From a bacterium (GTDB lineage Bacteria; Krumholzibacteriota; Krumholzibacteriia; LZORAL124-64-63): a DNA stretch of 64,000 bases. How positions within the stretch are numbered: position 1 is the stretch's first letter; the number at the start of each line of letters is the position of its first letter. The DNA is taken from contig JADJCK010000009.1 of the NCBI GenBank assembly GCA_016703265.1, forward strand, positions 124,001 through 188,000, written 5' to 3'. The position numbers were made by a program, and so were the translations under genes. The notes beneath the pieces are model-generated. The model was given only the letters and a program-made list of their open reading frames with translations. It was not told the DNA's origin and did no database searches. Below are positions 1 through 9,526 of this stretch, piece after piece.

Positions 1-198
1 GACTGCCACCCCGAGCCATCGCGGACACAGCTGGCGACGATGCTCGCGGAGAAGGCGTCGAACGCCTACACCATCGAGAAGAACGGCGTGCGCAAGCTGA
101 TCTACCAGTCGCCCTGGTACGAGAACGGCGAGTACCGCGGCTTCGTCGAGATGTCGCTCGTGATCCCGGAGACGATGCCGCACCACGTCCGCACCTGA
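1..198 (+). CDS. C-terminal end of a PAS-type sensor-like protein (5' truncated)
   Basis: The frame is open from the first base and stops with TGA at 196-198, leaving 65 residues of the C-terminus. The fragment carries CHPEPSR near its start, then YTIEKNGVRKLIYQSPW, then a closing stretch around VEMSLVIPETMPHH. From memory, this combination is typical of the end of small PAS-fold proteins found in clostridia and FCB bacteria. Those proteins probably sense a ligand, but their signal is not established. The start, any partner domain and any operon lie outside the window. A hairpin follows directly at 203-229. The family assignment is moderate; that the frame is coding is fairly sure from codon use and the clean stop. 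Confidence 0.55.
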   Translation, partial: DCHPEPSRTQLATMLAEKASNAYTIEKNGVRKLIYQSPWYENGEYRGFVEMSLVIPETMPHHVRT

Positions 199-202
199 GA
201 AG

Positions 203-229
203 CGGCCGGCTCCCGATGGGAACCGGCCG
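203..229. terminator. Hairpin between convergent genes
   Basis: CGGCCGGCTCCC (203-214) pairs with GGGAACCGGCCG (218-229) across a GAT loop, with one C/A mismatch. It lies between the stop of the PAS-type gene and the stop of the convergent gene at 257, so it can end both transcripts. There is no long U-run on either side. Confidence 0.6.
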
Positions 230-256
230 TTGCTCGCACGGTCGTCTGCACCGCGC

Positions 257-1012
257 CTAGCGGAACAGGCTCTTGACGTCACCCCACGTCGAGGCCTCGG
301 TCGAGACGACCGAATCGACCGCGAAGCCGATGTTGACGCCGATGCCGTCGCCGCGCAGCTGCGTCTGGATGACGGTGATGCTCGACACCGCGTCGTCGAT
401 CCGCACCACGGCCAGCTGCGAATTCCACCAGGGATTGGAGCCGCCGGCGCCCGTCACCGAGTTCATGACCGTGAAGGTGCCCGCACCGCCGATGAACTGG
501 GACGCGCCGGCCGTCACGTCACCGACGAAGTCGCCGAGGAACGTGCCGTTCTGCAGGACGCGGGTGGTCGACGTGCCGCCGCCGAAGCTCGTCGTCGCGC
601 CGAGGCCGATCGGCCCGACGAAGACCGAGCCCGCAGGCAGCGTCGACGCGAAGGTGTAGGTGATCGTGCCGACCTCGGGGCCCAGCAGGCCCGGCGTAAA
701 GATCGTGGCGAAGGACTCGAAGTTCGTCCACGAGTAGGTGTCCGGTCCGAACGTCACGCTGCCGGCGGTGTAACCCGCGCTGAGCAGCCGCGAATGGGTC
801 CAGTGCGCCGGGATCGAGTAGGTCACGGTGACGTTGCCGACGCCGGCCACCGGGATGATCGCGCCGTTCGGCACCGGCGAGCCGAAGGCGGTGGGCGACT
901 GGTCCAGCCAGGTGATGGGAACGATCACGGCGGAGGCCGCGACGGCCCCGATGAGGGAGCAGGCGATGATGGCCAACGACAACAGGTTGACCGGCTTGCG
1001 CAGTGTATTCAT
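257..1012 (-). CDS. Secreted protein with C-terminal WG-K-F tail
   Basis: 251 residues from ATG at 1012, chosen over an upstream in-frame ATG because AAGGAG sits 6 bases before it and a signal peptide follows at once (charged MNTLRKP, hydrophobic run to about residue 28, AASA cleavage region). The mature part is rich in Gly, Thr, Ser and Val and reads like an exported beta-sandwich with no recognisable catalytic motif. The last 16 residues, VSTEASTWGDVKSLFR, match the ends of three unrelated secreted proteins in this window. There is no FlgD-like domain. It is probably monocistronic, with its own promoter at 1141-1169 and a terminator at 203-229. Function unknown. Confidence 0.8.
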   Translation of the reverse strand: MNTLRKPVNLLSLAIIACSLIGAVAASAVIVPITWLDQSPTAFGSPVPNGAIIPVAGVGNVTVTYSIPAHWTHSRLLSAGYTAGSVTFGPDTYSWTNFESFATIFTPGLLGPEVGTITYTFASTLPAGSVFVGPIGLGATTSFGGGTSTTRVLQNGTFLGDFVGDVTAGASQFIGGAGTFTVMNSVTGAGGSNPWWNSQLAVVRIDDAVSSITVIQTQLRGDGIGVNIGFAVDSVVSTEASTWGDVKSLFR

Positions 1013-1140
1013 GACATCTCCTTGGAGACGCATTGCCAGGGGTTCCACACCGACTTGGGGGCCGCCGCTGTCCGTACAGGCTGGACGATCCCCGGCGAGA
1101 TCGATGCGCGAAGGGTGAGACTACAATAAAGAAGATGAAA

Positions 1141-1169
1141 ATGATATGATTTTCACTGTTTCTTAACAA
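1141..1169 (-). promoter_or_regulatory. Candidate sigma70-type promoter for the gene at 257-1012
   Basis: On the minus strand, TTGTTA (1169-1164) and TATCAT (1146-1141) are separated by 17 bases in an AT-rich island of otherwise GC-rich DNA. This predicts a 5' UTR of about 120 bases. The -35 element overlaps the T-tract of the terminator of the upstream gene. Confidence 0.5.
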
Positions 1170-1205
1170 AACGTGCCGGGCAGCGGACAGGGGCCGCCCG
1201 GCACG
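1165..1205 (-). terminator. Intrinsic terminator of the large secreted-protein gene
   Basis: Minus strand: CGTGCCGGGC (1205-1196) pairs perfectly with GCCCGGCACG (1181-1172) and is followed by TTTTGTT. It lies just downstream of the stop codon at 1220. Confidence 0.8.
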
Positions 1206-1219
1206 CAGGCAGATGGCAC

Positions 1220-4200
1220 CTACTTCAACATCGTCACCTTGCGCACGTCGACCTGCCCGTCCGCGCGCGTCTCCACGAAGTAGAGGCCCGAAGCCGCCTG
1301 GCCGCCACGATCATCCGCACCGTCCCACAGCACGGTGCCCTGCGTCACGGCCACCGGGCCGTCGACCAGCGTCCGCACCAGCGCACCGCGCGCATCGAAC
1401 ACCTTCATGGCCAGGTGACCGGGGCGAGCCAGGGTGTAGCGCAGCGTCACCGAGGGATTGAACGGGTTGGGCTGCGCCGCGACCGCCAGGGCAGGCGCGG
1501 TACCGGGCACGCCCGTGGCCATGGTGTTCAGGTCCCAGGGAATGCCGAAGTAGTAGCTCACTTCCATCAGGAGCCCCGCCCGCGGCAACTGCGGCATCTG
1601 CGCCTTGTCCCAGCCCATGACAAACGATACGTCGAACGGCAGCGTGATCACGCGGCCCGGCCCCGCGGTCTGGAGCACCGCCGCCGCATACGGGTACGGC
1701 GTTGCGACCCCACCGGCGTCGGTGAACAGCGCCAGCGGTTGGGCGCCGACCTGCGGCAGGATGGCGTCGAAGTCGTTCGGCGTCGGGCAGCCACCGTAGA
1801 GCAGCCACTCGTTCGTCGTCAGGAACACGGGATTGCCCGGAACAGCAGCGACGGTGGGCGAGGCCTGGCCGCCGATGTTGTCGCGCACGTCGCCGTCGAC
1901 GTATTGCACGCCCATCGTCGATTCCAGGAAGGTGCGTGCAACCGTCCCCGAGGTGTAAAGGCTGTGGGCCAGATCTTCGCCGCACAGCAGCATGTCGCGA
2001 TCGCCGAGCGCCAGCCAGCTGTTCAGCAGTTGCAGATCCTGCGAGGGATCTCCGTTGAAGTCGCCGTTGCTGAGCGTGTACGCGCCCTGGTCGCCTGCGG
2101 TATACATCATGTCGGTGTAGCCGGCCAGCTGGGCCACGGTCGCCCGGCCCCCCAGTCCGTTGCCGACGCCCAGGCTGGGCGCACGCGTGGTGAAGACGTC
2201 GAAATCCACACCGGCGGTCATGTGGATCAGCTGGAGCGCCTTCAGCCACTCGTCCTCGGCCCCGCGTGAGCCCTGGTCGTTCCAGAACAACATGACCGGT
2301 TGATAGCCGGCCACGCTGGCCACGCTCGGCAGGCAGCGCACCGTGTAGGCGAGCGGCCAGATGGGCGAGTCAGAGTCGCCGTAGCCGGCCAGGTCGGCCG
2401 GCGCGATGCTGGTGCGCGCGTCGCCCGCACGATGGTCGGTGGCGCTGAAGTAGTAGTGCAGCACGTCACCGGGAAACAGCATGCCGGTGTCGGGCAGGTC
2501 GAAGTTCCAGCGGTTCTCGATGATGTCGCCGTTGGCGTAGCGCGTCACCCTGCCCGTGATCGGGCCGGACGGCAGCGTGCGATACGGGTCGAAGAGCGGA
2601 TTGCGGACCGCCAGCGTCCAGTGCATCACCGGCGGATCCAGCGAGGCACCGTCGCGGGGCGCGACGGTGATGACGACGGTATCGCCCGGATCGTTGCGCT
2701 GGTGGGTGCGTGCGCTGATGTTCGACGCCATGTCGAAGCGCACCGAGTTCGTGCCGAGGTTCGCCAGGTCAAGCGTCCCCGAGGCCGGGAAGCCGTCGTT
2801 GGCCAGGTGCGCCTCGGTGATGACCATACGCGGCCCCGCCGATGGATAGGCCTGCACGCGCACGTTGTCGAAGTACGGCGCCGAAGTGCCGTTGGTGCCT
2901 TCGCCGTAACCGAACTGCCAACCCAGCTCGGCGACGCCCAGCCTGACCTGCACCTGTGTGGCGCCCGGCACGAGCAGGTCGCCGACCTGGTTCTGCGAAC
3001 GCCGGAATACCGGTCCGCCGTAGTACACGAAGTTCCGGCTGACCCACGGCGCCTCGTTGATGTCGCCGCCCGCGGTCGATCGCACGTCCCAGACGTAGAA
3101 CATGCCCGGCGAATCGTTGGCAATCAGCAGTTCATGCACATAGACATCGAAGGCCAGGGTCAGCCCGTCGACGTCGCCGCCCGGCAGCGTCATCGCCGGC
3201 GAACGCACGTAGTTCTCGAGGTGGAAGCCCTCGCCCAGCGCGCCGCCCGTGTTGTTGACCATGCCGCAACCGGTCGGCGGCGGCGGCAGGATCCAGATGT
3301 CGGGGTACAGTTCGATGAAGGCGACCTGGTTCGAGTTGTTCGCGCCGCAGGGGTCGAAGTCGCACAGGTCCCCTCCACACGCGGGCGTAGTCCCCCACGC
3401 CGGTGTTCGAAACCGCCTGCCAATCGGGGCCGAGTTCGCCGTCCTCGAAATCCTCGGTGTAGGTCGTCACGGCGCCCGATGTCACCGTGACGACAAGGTT
3501 GTCAACGGTGGCGGCGCCGGCTGTCGGCCACAGGCAGTCTTCGTCGGACCAGGCGACATCGGAATCGAAGACGAAGGCCACGGCAATGTCGGTGCCGCCG
3601 AGCCGTTGCACGGCCGTGTAGTTGAACGTGTAGTCGACCGTGACGTCGCCCTGCCCGTCCCAGGAGAGGCCTTGCCCGCCGTTGACGGGCTCGAACTCGG
3701 GCGCGGCAGCCGTGCGCCGCTGCAGCGTCACGTAGTCGTAGCCCGGTTCGGTGTCGAAGCGCAGCTTCGCCCGCACGCGCACAGTGGCATCGCCGGGCAC
3801 GGTCTTGCGGAACTCGAGGATGTCGCGCCAGTCGTTGCCATAGCCGCCGGCGACATCGTTCTGGCAGGCCTGAAGCGCGGAATCACCGCACCAGGCCCCG
3901 TTGCCGGTTCCGGGATTGTTGAACGCAGCGACGTGCCAGTGGTTGTCGGGCGCCGTCGTGTCCTGCGACGTCCACCCGTCGGTCAGCAGGCCGTCGCCGC
4001 CGGGCAGTGCGGCTGCGGTCTCGAAATCGCCCCGGTAGGGGAAAGCCCCGCCCGGGCCCATCAGCGTGACCGTGTCCACCACGGCCTTGACGGGCGAGCC
4101 TCCGTACAGGACGGCAGTTCCATCCGACGGAACCCGGTCGGGGATGCCCGCCGGCGACGAGGCGACGGACATGCACACGGCGGCGATCACGAGCATGGAC

Positions 4201-4220
4201 AGCTTGAGCGAGGTCTTCAT
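1220..4220 (-). CDS. Large secreted protein with FlgD-like C-terminal domain, one frameshift
   Basis: A signal peptide (MKTSLKLSMLVIAAVCMSVA) opens a frame at 4220 that runs to about 3374. The protein then continues in another frame to the stop at 1220. Joining them at the GGGG run (plus-strand C run 3370-3373) by dropping one base gives a continuous protein of about 999 residues; downstream of the junction the correct frame reads DLCDFDPCGANN. The N-terminal half has two lectin/jelly-roll-like segments as in secreted peptidase accessory regions, but I see no protease signature. The end is a full CTD (PNPFNPSVTLRYTL, VFDARGALVRTL, WDGADD, SGLYF, VTMLK). Either a recent mutation, programmed slippage or an assembly error in a homopolymer explains the break. 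Terminator at 1165-1205. Function unknown. Confidence 0.75.
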
Positions 4221-4506
4221 GGCGGGCTCGACTCCTTGACCGAGGGTTCCCGGGCGCCTGGAGTCCGGCCATGTCAGGCATAGCAGGGGCCGCGGCGAAA
4301 CGGCCTGGATCGTGCGGTTCCTCCCCCCGGGGGCGAGCCGGGATCAGGCCTGGCATGAGCGGGGGACCATCTTGAGTATAGGGAATCGGGAGGGGCAATG
4401 GAAGAGGCTGGGGATGCCCGGCGGGCGGGCGTGGCGCAACCCGTGCGGATCGGGTAGATTCCCCGGGCGCTCGGCGACCGATCAACTGTGTGCCAGGAGT
4501 GGACCC

Positions 4507-5169
4507 ATGCCCGATTCTTCGCACAACGGCCCGCCGCCCGCCCTGTGCCTGACACCCGCCTTCGGCGAACTGCTCGCGGGATTCGACCTCGACGCCCTCG
4601 CGCGGCAACCGGACACGATCATCGGGCTGGATGCCGACCTGCGCCTCGCGTTCCTCAATCCGGCGTGGTTCGATTTCGCCGAGGCCAATGGCGGCGGGCC
4701 CGCCATCGCCCGCGACTGGGGCCTGGGGCGGTGCGTGCTGGATGCCTGCCCGCCGGTCATCCGCGATTTCTACGCGCAGGCCCTGACCAGTGTCCTTCAG
4801 GAGGACAAGCACTGGGATCACGACTATGAGTGTTCCAGCCCCGATGTCAGGCGCCACATGCGCATGTCAGCCTATCCGCTCCGCGACCGCGGCGGGCTTC
4901 TCGTGGTCCATGCGTTGATCGTCGCCTCGCCGCGCGACACCGGCCGGCCTGCCGGAACGACCATCACCCCGGCGGATTACGCCGACGGAAACGGCATCGT
5001 GCACCAGTGCTCACACTGCCGGAAGATCAGGCGCACGAGCGGCCCGCGGCATTGGGACTGGGTGCCGGAACTCGTCGCCAACCCGGCGGCCAACACCAGT
5101 CACGACCTCTGCGATGTCTGCCTCGATTTCTACTATCCGACGCCGGGCGATCTCCCGCCTACGACCTGA
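4507..5169 (+). CDS. PAS-domain protein with C-terminal four-cysteine zinc ribbon
   Basis: 220 residues from ATG at 4507, preceded by CCAGGAG at good spacing; the frame is open further upstream but that part lacks coding character. Residues about 35-140 form a PAS-like fold (IIGLDADLRLAFLNPAWF). After a linker come C168-x2-C171 and C202-x2-C205 in the pattern HQCSHCRKIRR ... DLCDVCLDFYYP. This ending is known from many PAS and response-regulator proteins, where it is thought to bind zinc. There is no kinase, GGDEF or HTH domain, so it is a stand-alone sensor or adaptor that needs a partner not visible here. The stop lies 9 bases from the stop of the convergent propeller gene, with no terminator between. 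Confidence 0.8.
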   Translation: MPDSSHNGPPPALCLTPAFGELLAGFDLDALARQPDTIIGLDADLRLAFLNPAWFDFAEANGGGPAIARDWGLGRCVLDACPPVIRDFYAQALTSVLQEDKHWDHDYECSSPDVRRHMRMSAYPLRDRGGLLVVHALIVASPRDTGRPAGTTITPADYADGNGIVHQCSHCRKIRRTSGPRHWDWVPELVANPAANTSHDLCDVCLDFYYPTPGDLPPTT

Positions 5170-5178
5170 GTCGCCCGC

Positions 5179-7542
5179 TCAGCGCACCAGCGTCACCCGC
5201 TGCCGCGCCGCAGCATCGCCGCCCCGCAACGCCACGAAGTAGACTCCCGCCGGGGCCGGCAGGCCGGCCGCATCGCGCCCGTCCCACGTGACCTGGTGCG
5301 TGCCGGCGCCCAGTCCCGCCCGCGCCAGGCTGCGGACGCGGGCCCCGCGGAGATCGAAGACATCGACGACGACATCGGACGGCTGGGGCAACGTGAAGCT
5401 CAACGTCGTGGCGCCCGTGAACGGGTTGGGCCTGCCCGGGCCCATGAAGAAGCGCGCCCGGCCGTCGGGAGCCGGATCGACCGCCGAGGCGGCCGTCGTC
5501 CAGCGGGCGATGCGCAGTGAACCGGAATTGCCGGCCAGCGTGAACTCGCCGCCGACCATCAGGTCGTTGCCGACGAATCGCAAGGCGTGGCCCTTGGCAT
5601 TCAGCCCCGAGCCGAGTCCCTGCCACGCGGCCCCGTCCCAGCGGGCGATGTACAGAGACGGCTGGCCGCCGGCCTGCGTGAACTCGCCGGTTGCGTAGAT
5701 CGAACCGCCTGCGGACGTGATGTCGAAGACGCGCCCGTTCACCCCGGCGCCAAGCGCGCTCCAGGCGGCGCCGTCCCACACGGCGATGTTGGAGGCGGGC
5801 TGGCCGCCTGCCTGTTGGAAGATGCCGCCGACATAGAGAAGGCCGCCCGATTCGTGGATGGCGTTGACCGAGCCGTTCGTGCCCGTCCCGAGCGCGTGCC
5901 ACGCCGCGCCGTCCCAGCGCGCGATGTTGGCCGCCGGTGTGCCGCCGACGCTCGTGAAGCTGCCGCCCATCACCGGTTGCCCGCCGAACGAGCCGAGGGC
6001 GTGGAGGATCTGGACACCGCCAAGGATGGTGCCGCCCAGCGGCGTGAAGTCGGCGCCGTTCCATCGCCCGAGCGTCTGCAGGTTGCCGGCCCAGTAGCCG
6101 TTCGCGTAGAGCTCGCCGCCCAGCGCCAGCAGGCCGCTGACGGTGGAAAGCGAGCCGGCGCCCATCGCGCTCCACTGCGCGCCGTTCCAGCGCGCGATCT
6201 TGTTCGCGGGTACGCCACCCGCCGTCGAGAAGGCGCCGCCGGCGATGAGGTCGCCTTCGAAGGTGGCGAACGACTCGACGCCGCCGCCGAACTGGTAGGC
6301 GATGCCGCTGCCCAGCGGCGCCCACCCGCTGCCGTCCCAGGCTGCGACCATGCTGCCGGAGACGCCGCCGATCCGCGAGAACGAACCGCCGGCGATCAGC
6401 GTGCCGTTCCACTCGTGGAATCCGCGGACCGGCAGGTTGGCGCCGTGACCTTCGGCCAGTGCCGACCAGGTTCCGGTGTAGAGGGCCACATTGGCCACGC
6501 GCGGGTTGACGCCGAGTTCGAAGCTCCCGCCGAAGACCACGCCGCCGCCGTACTCGGTGCTCGTGGCGATCGTACCGATGATGCCGCCGAGGTGGTTCCA
6601 GAAGGTCCCGTTCCAGGTCCTGATGATGCCCTGCTCGCCGGCCGCCACGAGGTTCGCCCCGTAGAGGCCGACCTCGGTGACACTGCCGCCGAACGAGGAA
6701 ACCCCGGGCGCGGCGAACACGGTGCCGTTCCAGGTCACGATGCCGTCGACCGCGAGGGCGCCGGCTCGCGCGAACGTGCCGGCGATCACCAGCTTGCCGG
6801 CGTGGACCACCATGTCGCCGGCATTGGCCTCAAACGGGTCGCCGAATTCGTCGGTCAGGCCGCCACCGACACCGGCCCACGACGAACCGTTCCAGCGGGC
6901 CAGGTTCGGCGCGTAGCTGCTGCCGGCGAAATCGAACTGGCCGCAGGCGTAGAGGGAGCCTGCGAAGACTTCGACATCGGACACCGAGCCGTTCATGCCG
7001 CCGTCCATCTCATCCCACGCGGCGCCGTCCCAGGTCGCGATGTGGGCTGTGGTCAGGGAACCACCGTCGACACTTTCGAAATAGCCGCCCACGGCGAGCA
7101 TGCCGTTCCAGACGGCCAGGTCATCGACGTAGCCGTCCACCCCACCACCGACCGCGACCCAGCCGGCGCCATCCCAGCGCGCGAGGCCCGACATCGGGGT
7201 GGCGCCGCAGGCCGTGAAGCCGCCGCCCGCGTAGAGTTCGCTGTTCCAGACAACGAGACTGTAGACATCGTCGTTGAAGGCCTCACCCATCGCCGACCAG
7301 GCGGCCCCGTCCCAGCGGGCCAGGCGGCGCGCGCCGAGGCCGCCGACCGCGTCGAAGCTGCCGCCGATCACGAGATCGCCCTCGAACACGGTCGAGGTGA
7401 AGACGAACCTGTCGGCGCCGGGTGCACTGCACACTGTGGCCCAGTTCTCGTCGCCGGGGGCGGCACTCGCCGCGCCGAATCCGCTGGCGATGACCAGCAA
7501 CATCAGGCCGAAGACTGGAACAAGGCGGTGATGGCGTGCCAT
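5179..7542 (-). CDS. Secreted repeat beta-propeller protein with FlgD-like CTD (paralog 1)
   Basis: 787 residues. The signal peptide (MARHHRLVPVFGLMLLVIAS) is cleaved near SAAPG. The body is about 14 repeats of roughly 48 residues with the core IARWDGAAWxALGxG-(N/D)G-V then GGxLYxGGxFxxAGG, a kelch or galactose-oxidase-like propeller pattern; 14 units would suit two seven-bladed propellers. The CTD starts at the PNPFTGATTLSFTL box and ends in RQRVTLVR. It is a close relative in architecture of the genes at 17057 and 63268. Presumably exported and surface-attached or released through the CTD route. It has its own AT-rich upstream region (7570-7660) after the sulfatase gene. Ligand or enzymatic role unknown. 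Confidence 0.85.
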   Translation of the reverse strand: MARHHRLVPVFGLMLLVIASGFGAASAAPGDENWATVCSAPGADRFVFTSTVFEGDLVIGGSFDAVGGLGARRLARWDGAAWSAMGEAFNDDVYSLVVWNSELYAGGGFTACGATPMSGLARWDGAGWVAVGGGVDGYVDDLAVWNGMLAVGGYFESVDGGSLTTAHIATWDGAAWDEMDGGMNGSVSDVEVFAGSLYACGQFDFAGSSYAPNLARWNGSSWAGVGGGLTDEFGDPFEANAGDMVVHAGKLVIAGTFARAGALAVDGIVTWNGTVFAAPGVSSFGGSVTEVGLYGANLVAAGEQGIIRTWNGTFWNHLGGIIGTIATSTEYGGGVVFGGSFELGVNPRVANVALYTGTWSALAEGHGANLPVRGFHEWNGTLIAGGSFSRIGGVSGSMVAAWDGSGWAPLGSGIAYQFGGGVESFATFEGDLIAGGAFSTAGGVPANKIARWNGAQWSAMGAGSLSTVSGLLALGGELYANGYWAGNLQTLGRWNGADFTPLGGTILGGVQILHALGSFGGQPVMGGSFTSVGGTPAANIARWDGAAWHALGTGTNGSVNAIHESGGLLYVGGIFQQAGGQPASNIAVWDGAAWSALGAGVNGRVFDITSAGGSIYATGEFTQAGGQPSLYIARWDGAAWQGLGSGLNAKGHALRFVGNDLMVGGEFTLAGNSGSLRIARWTTAASAVDPAPDGRARFFMGPGRPNPFTGATTLSFTLPQPSDVVVDVFDLRGARVRSLARAGLGAGTHQVTWDGRDAAGLPAPAGVYFVALRGGDAAARQRVTLVR

Positions 7543-7687
7543 GGTGGTGACGCTCCCGGAGCTACAAGTGCAAATCCTGTGTGGATGAGGCAGAATACCA
7601 GATGATATGTATCTCGTATATTGGCTGTATCATTACATATGCATACGCCAAATCATGCAAAACCCTGCCGTCCCTGGGCGCCGGCGA

Positions 7688-9514
7688 CTACCGCCCGGCG
7701 CTGCTGTCCGCGCTGGCGGCCGCGGCAGGCCCGGTGGGCAGCGCGCGCCCCGCGCTCCAGGCCGCCGGATCCCGGACCGCGCCCTCCACCTTGTACTCCG
7801 TCATGGCCGGCAGGTATTCCTCCCACCAGTAGTCGTGCAGCCAGGTGTAGTCGTAGCAGGTCCGCGAACGGAGCTCACCCTCGGGCACTTCGTCCAGCGG
7901 ACGACCGGGGAATACGGATGTGACCTCCATCGCTGTCGCGACCGTCGCAGCGATGTCCGTCAGGCTCACTGGGGCTTCGGACACCTTCAACGCCCCGGAA
8001 GCGCCGATCGGCTTGACCAGCAGCAGCGGCAACACCCTGGTCGGTGATGGCCTGCCCGCCGCCAGGGCCGCTTCGTGCGCGCCGGGAATCAGCTCGAGGT
8101 GGCTGCCGTGGTCGCCGGTCAGGATCACGAGCGTGTTGTCGAGGACATCCAGTTCCTCCAGCCGCTTGACGAGCGCCAGGAACTGGTTCAGGGCGCAGGT
8201 GCTCTGGGCCACGACGGCCTGCGGTTCGGTCAGCTGCGCATAGAGATCCTGCGTGAGCTGCACACAGTCGGCGTCGAGGAACCACGGCATGTGGGTAGTG
8301 AAGAAGTGGACGAACTTGAATGTCGGTCGCCGGCTCGTGGCCGTTGCGGTGTCGAGCAGCCGCTCCTGCAGGATCCGGCCCGCCATCTGGTTGGGTGACG
8401 GTGCGCGGTAGGTCTCGGCGGTGGAATATGGCGATCGCGACCCGGGCGCCGGAGAATCGGTCGACGCATCATCCCGCAGCAGCCAGCGATGGTCGGCGTA
8501 GATGCGCATCTTCAGGTGGTGCGGCGCGTAGCGGAAAAGCGCGACGTTCCAGATCAGCAGCGCATCGCGACGGTGACGGTTCTGCGGCACGCCGTCCAGG
8601 AACGAGACGGTGCCTGCGAAGGGCACACCCTCGAAGTACTCCCCGTAGATGGGTTCGGTGATGACGGTGGCGGCGAAGCCCTGCTGCTGCAGCACCACGG
8701 GCAGCGAGTCGCGCGCGAGGCTCTCGCGCAGGAACGCCTTCACCGGGCGCGCATTGTCCGTAGTGCGGCCCGAGAGGATGGCCGGGATCGAGGGCAGCGT
8801 CGTGGGATACACGGCAAGGGCGTCGCGGTACCACGTGAAGCCGTCCAGCCGGTCCTGCCAGGCCTGGTCGTCGGCCAGCATCTGCTCGAAGACGGGCGAG
8901 GCGAAGGCATCCATGACCACGATGAGCACATTGCGGTCGCGCGAGAAGCCGGCGAACCCCTCATCGAGCCCCGAGGTGGTGGCGTGGGCGAACGTGCGGC
9001 CGGACAGCAGATGGCCCCCGATCGTCAGGCCGTTGAGCAGCACGATCACGACCGCCAGTCCCGGCGCGTGACGCCACAAGCGACGGCGGAAGGCGACAGC
9101 CGCGACCAGCACACCCAGCCAGACGGCCGCCTCCAGTGCGCCACTCGTGGCGTGGCGCGACCAGTCGATGTCGCTGCCGTCGAACTTGCCGTAGCTGCGG
9201 ACGAGGACGTTGCCCTGCAGATACAAAAGGGCGGCCAGGGCCAGCAGCACGGCGGCCAGGAGCCTGCGGCCGCTCGCCCTGCCGATGGCGCCGAGCAGCG
9301 CCACCACCGCGATCAGCCCGGCCTGAACGGGCCAGGACCAAGTGATGATGGTGGGCAACGAAGTAGTGACTTCACCGGCATTGAAGAGGAACACGGTGGC
9401 CGGCGCGGCCCAGAAGCCGGTGACCAGCAGGGCCACGGAGGCGGCGGCCAGCGGCAGCCATTCGCGGCGCCGGGTGTCGACTGGCGTCTGCTGCTGCTTC
9501 ATGGACGGGTTCAC
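7688..9514 (-). CDS. Membrane-anchored sulfatase/alkaline-phosphatase superfamily enzyme
   Basis: 608 residues from GTG at 9514, chosen because GGAAGG lies 5 bases upstream; ATG at 9502 is the alternative. Five to six hydrophobic segments fill residues about 17-175. The large extracytoplasmic domain has the superfamily metal motifs NVLIVVMDAF (D202), the nucleophile region YPTTLPSIPAILSGR (Thr about 239) and LTGDHGSHLEL. This layout fits enzymes that transfer or remove phosphate-linked groups on envelope polymers (phosphoglycerol or phosphoethanolamine transferase-like, or a sulfatase). The Ser/Cys-x-Pro-x-Arg core of true sulfatases is not seen, so a phosphotransferase or hydrolase is preferred. 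It is the last gene of a three-gene operon, 12 bases after the methyltransferase. Confidence 0.8.
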   Translation of the reverse strand: MNPSMKQQQTPVDTRRREWLPLAAASVALLVTGFWAAPATVFLFNAGEVTTSLPTIITWSWPVQAGLIAVVALLGAIGRASGRRLLAAVLLALAALLYLQGNVLVRSYGKFDGSDIDWSRHATSGALEAAVWLGVLVAAVAFRRRLWRHAPGLAVVIVLLNGLTIGGHLLSGRTFAHATTSGLDEGFAGFSRDRNVLIVVMDAFASPVFEQMLADDQAWQDRLDGFTWYRDALAVYPTTLPSIPAILSGRTTDNARPVKAFLRESLARDSLPVVLQQQGFAATVITEPIYGEYFEGVPFAGTVSFLDGVPQNRHRRDALLIWNVALFRYAPHHLKMRIYADHRWLLRDDASTDSPAPGSRSPYSTAETYRAPSPNQMAGRILQERLLDTATATSRRPTFKFVHFFTTHMPWFLDADCVQLTQDLYAQLTEPQAVVAQSTCALNQFLALVKRLEELDVLDNTLVILTGDHGSHLELIPGAHEAALAAGRPSPTRVLPLLLVKPIGASGALKVSEAPVSLTDIAATVATAMEVTSVFPGRPLDEVPEGELRSRTCYDYTWLHDYWWEEYLPAMTEYKVEGAVRDPAAWSAGRALPTGPAAAASADSSAGR

Positions 9515-9526
9515 CGATGCCTTCCG

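Noticed and set aside
230..1129. 299-codon frame on the plus strand opposite the first tail-bearing gene
   Set aside because: Arg/Asp/Gly-rich nonsense composition, no ribosome-binding site, fully antisense to a secreted-protein gene with signal peptide and promoter.
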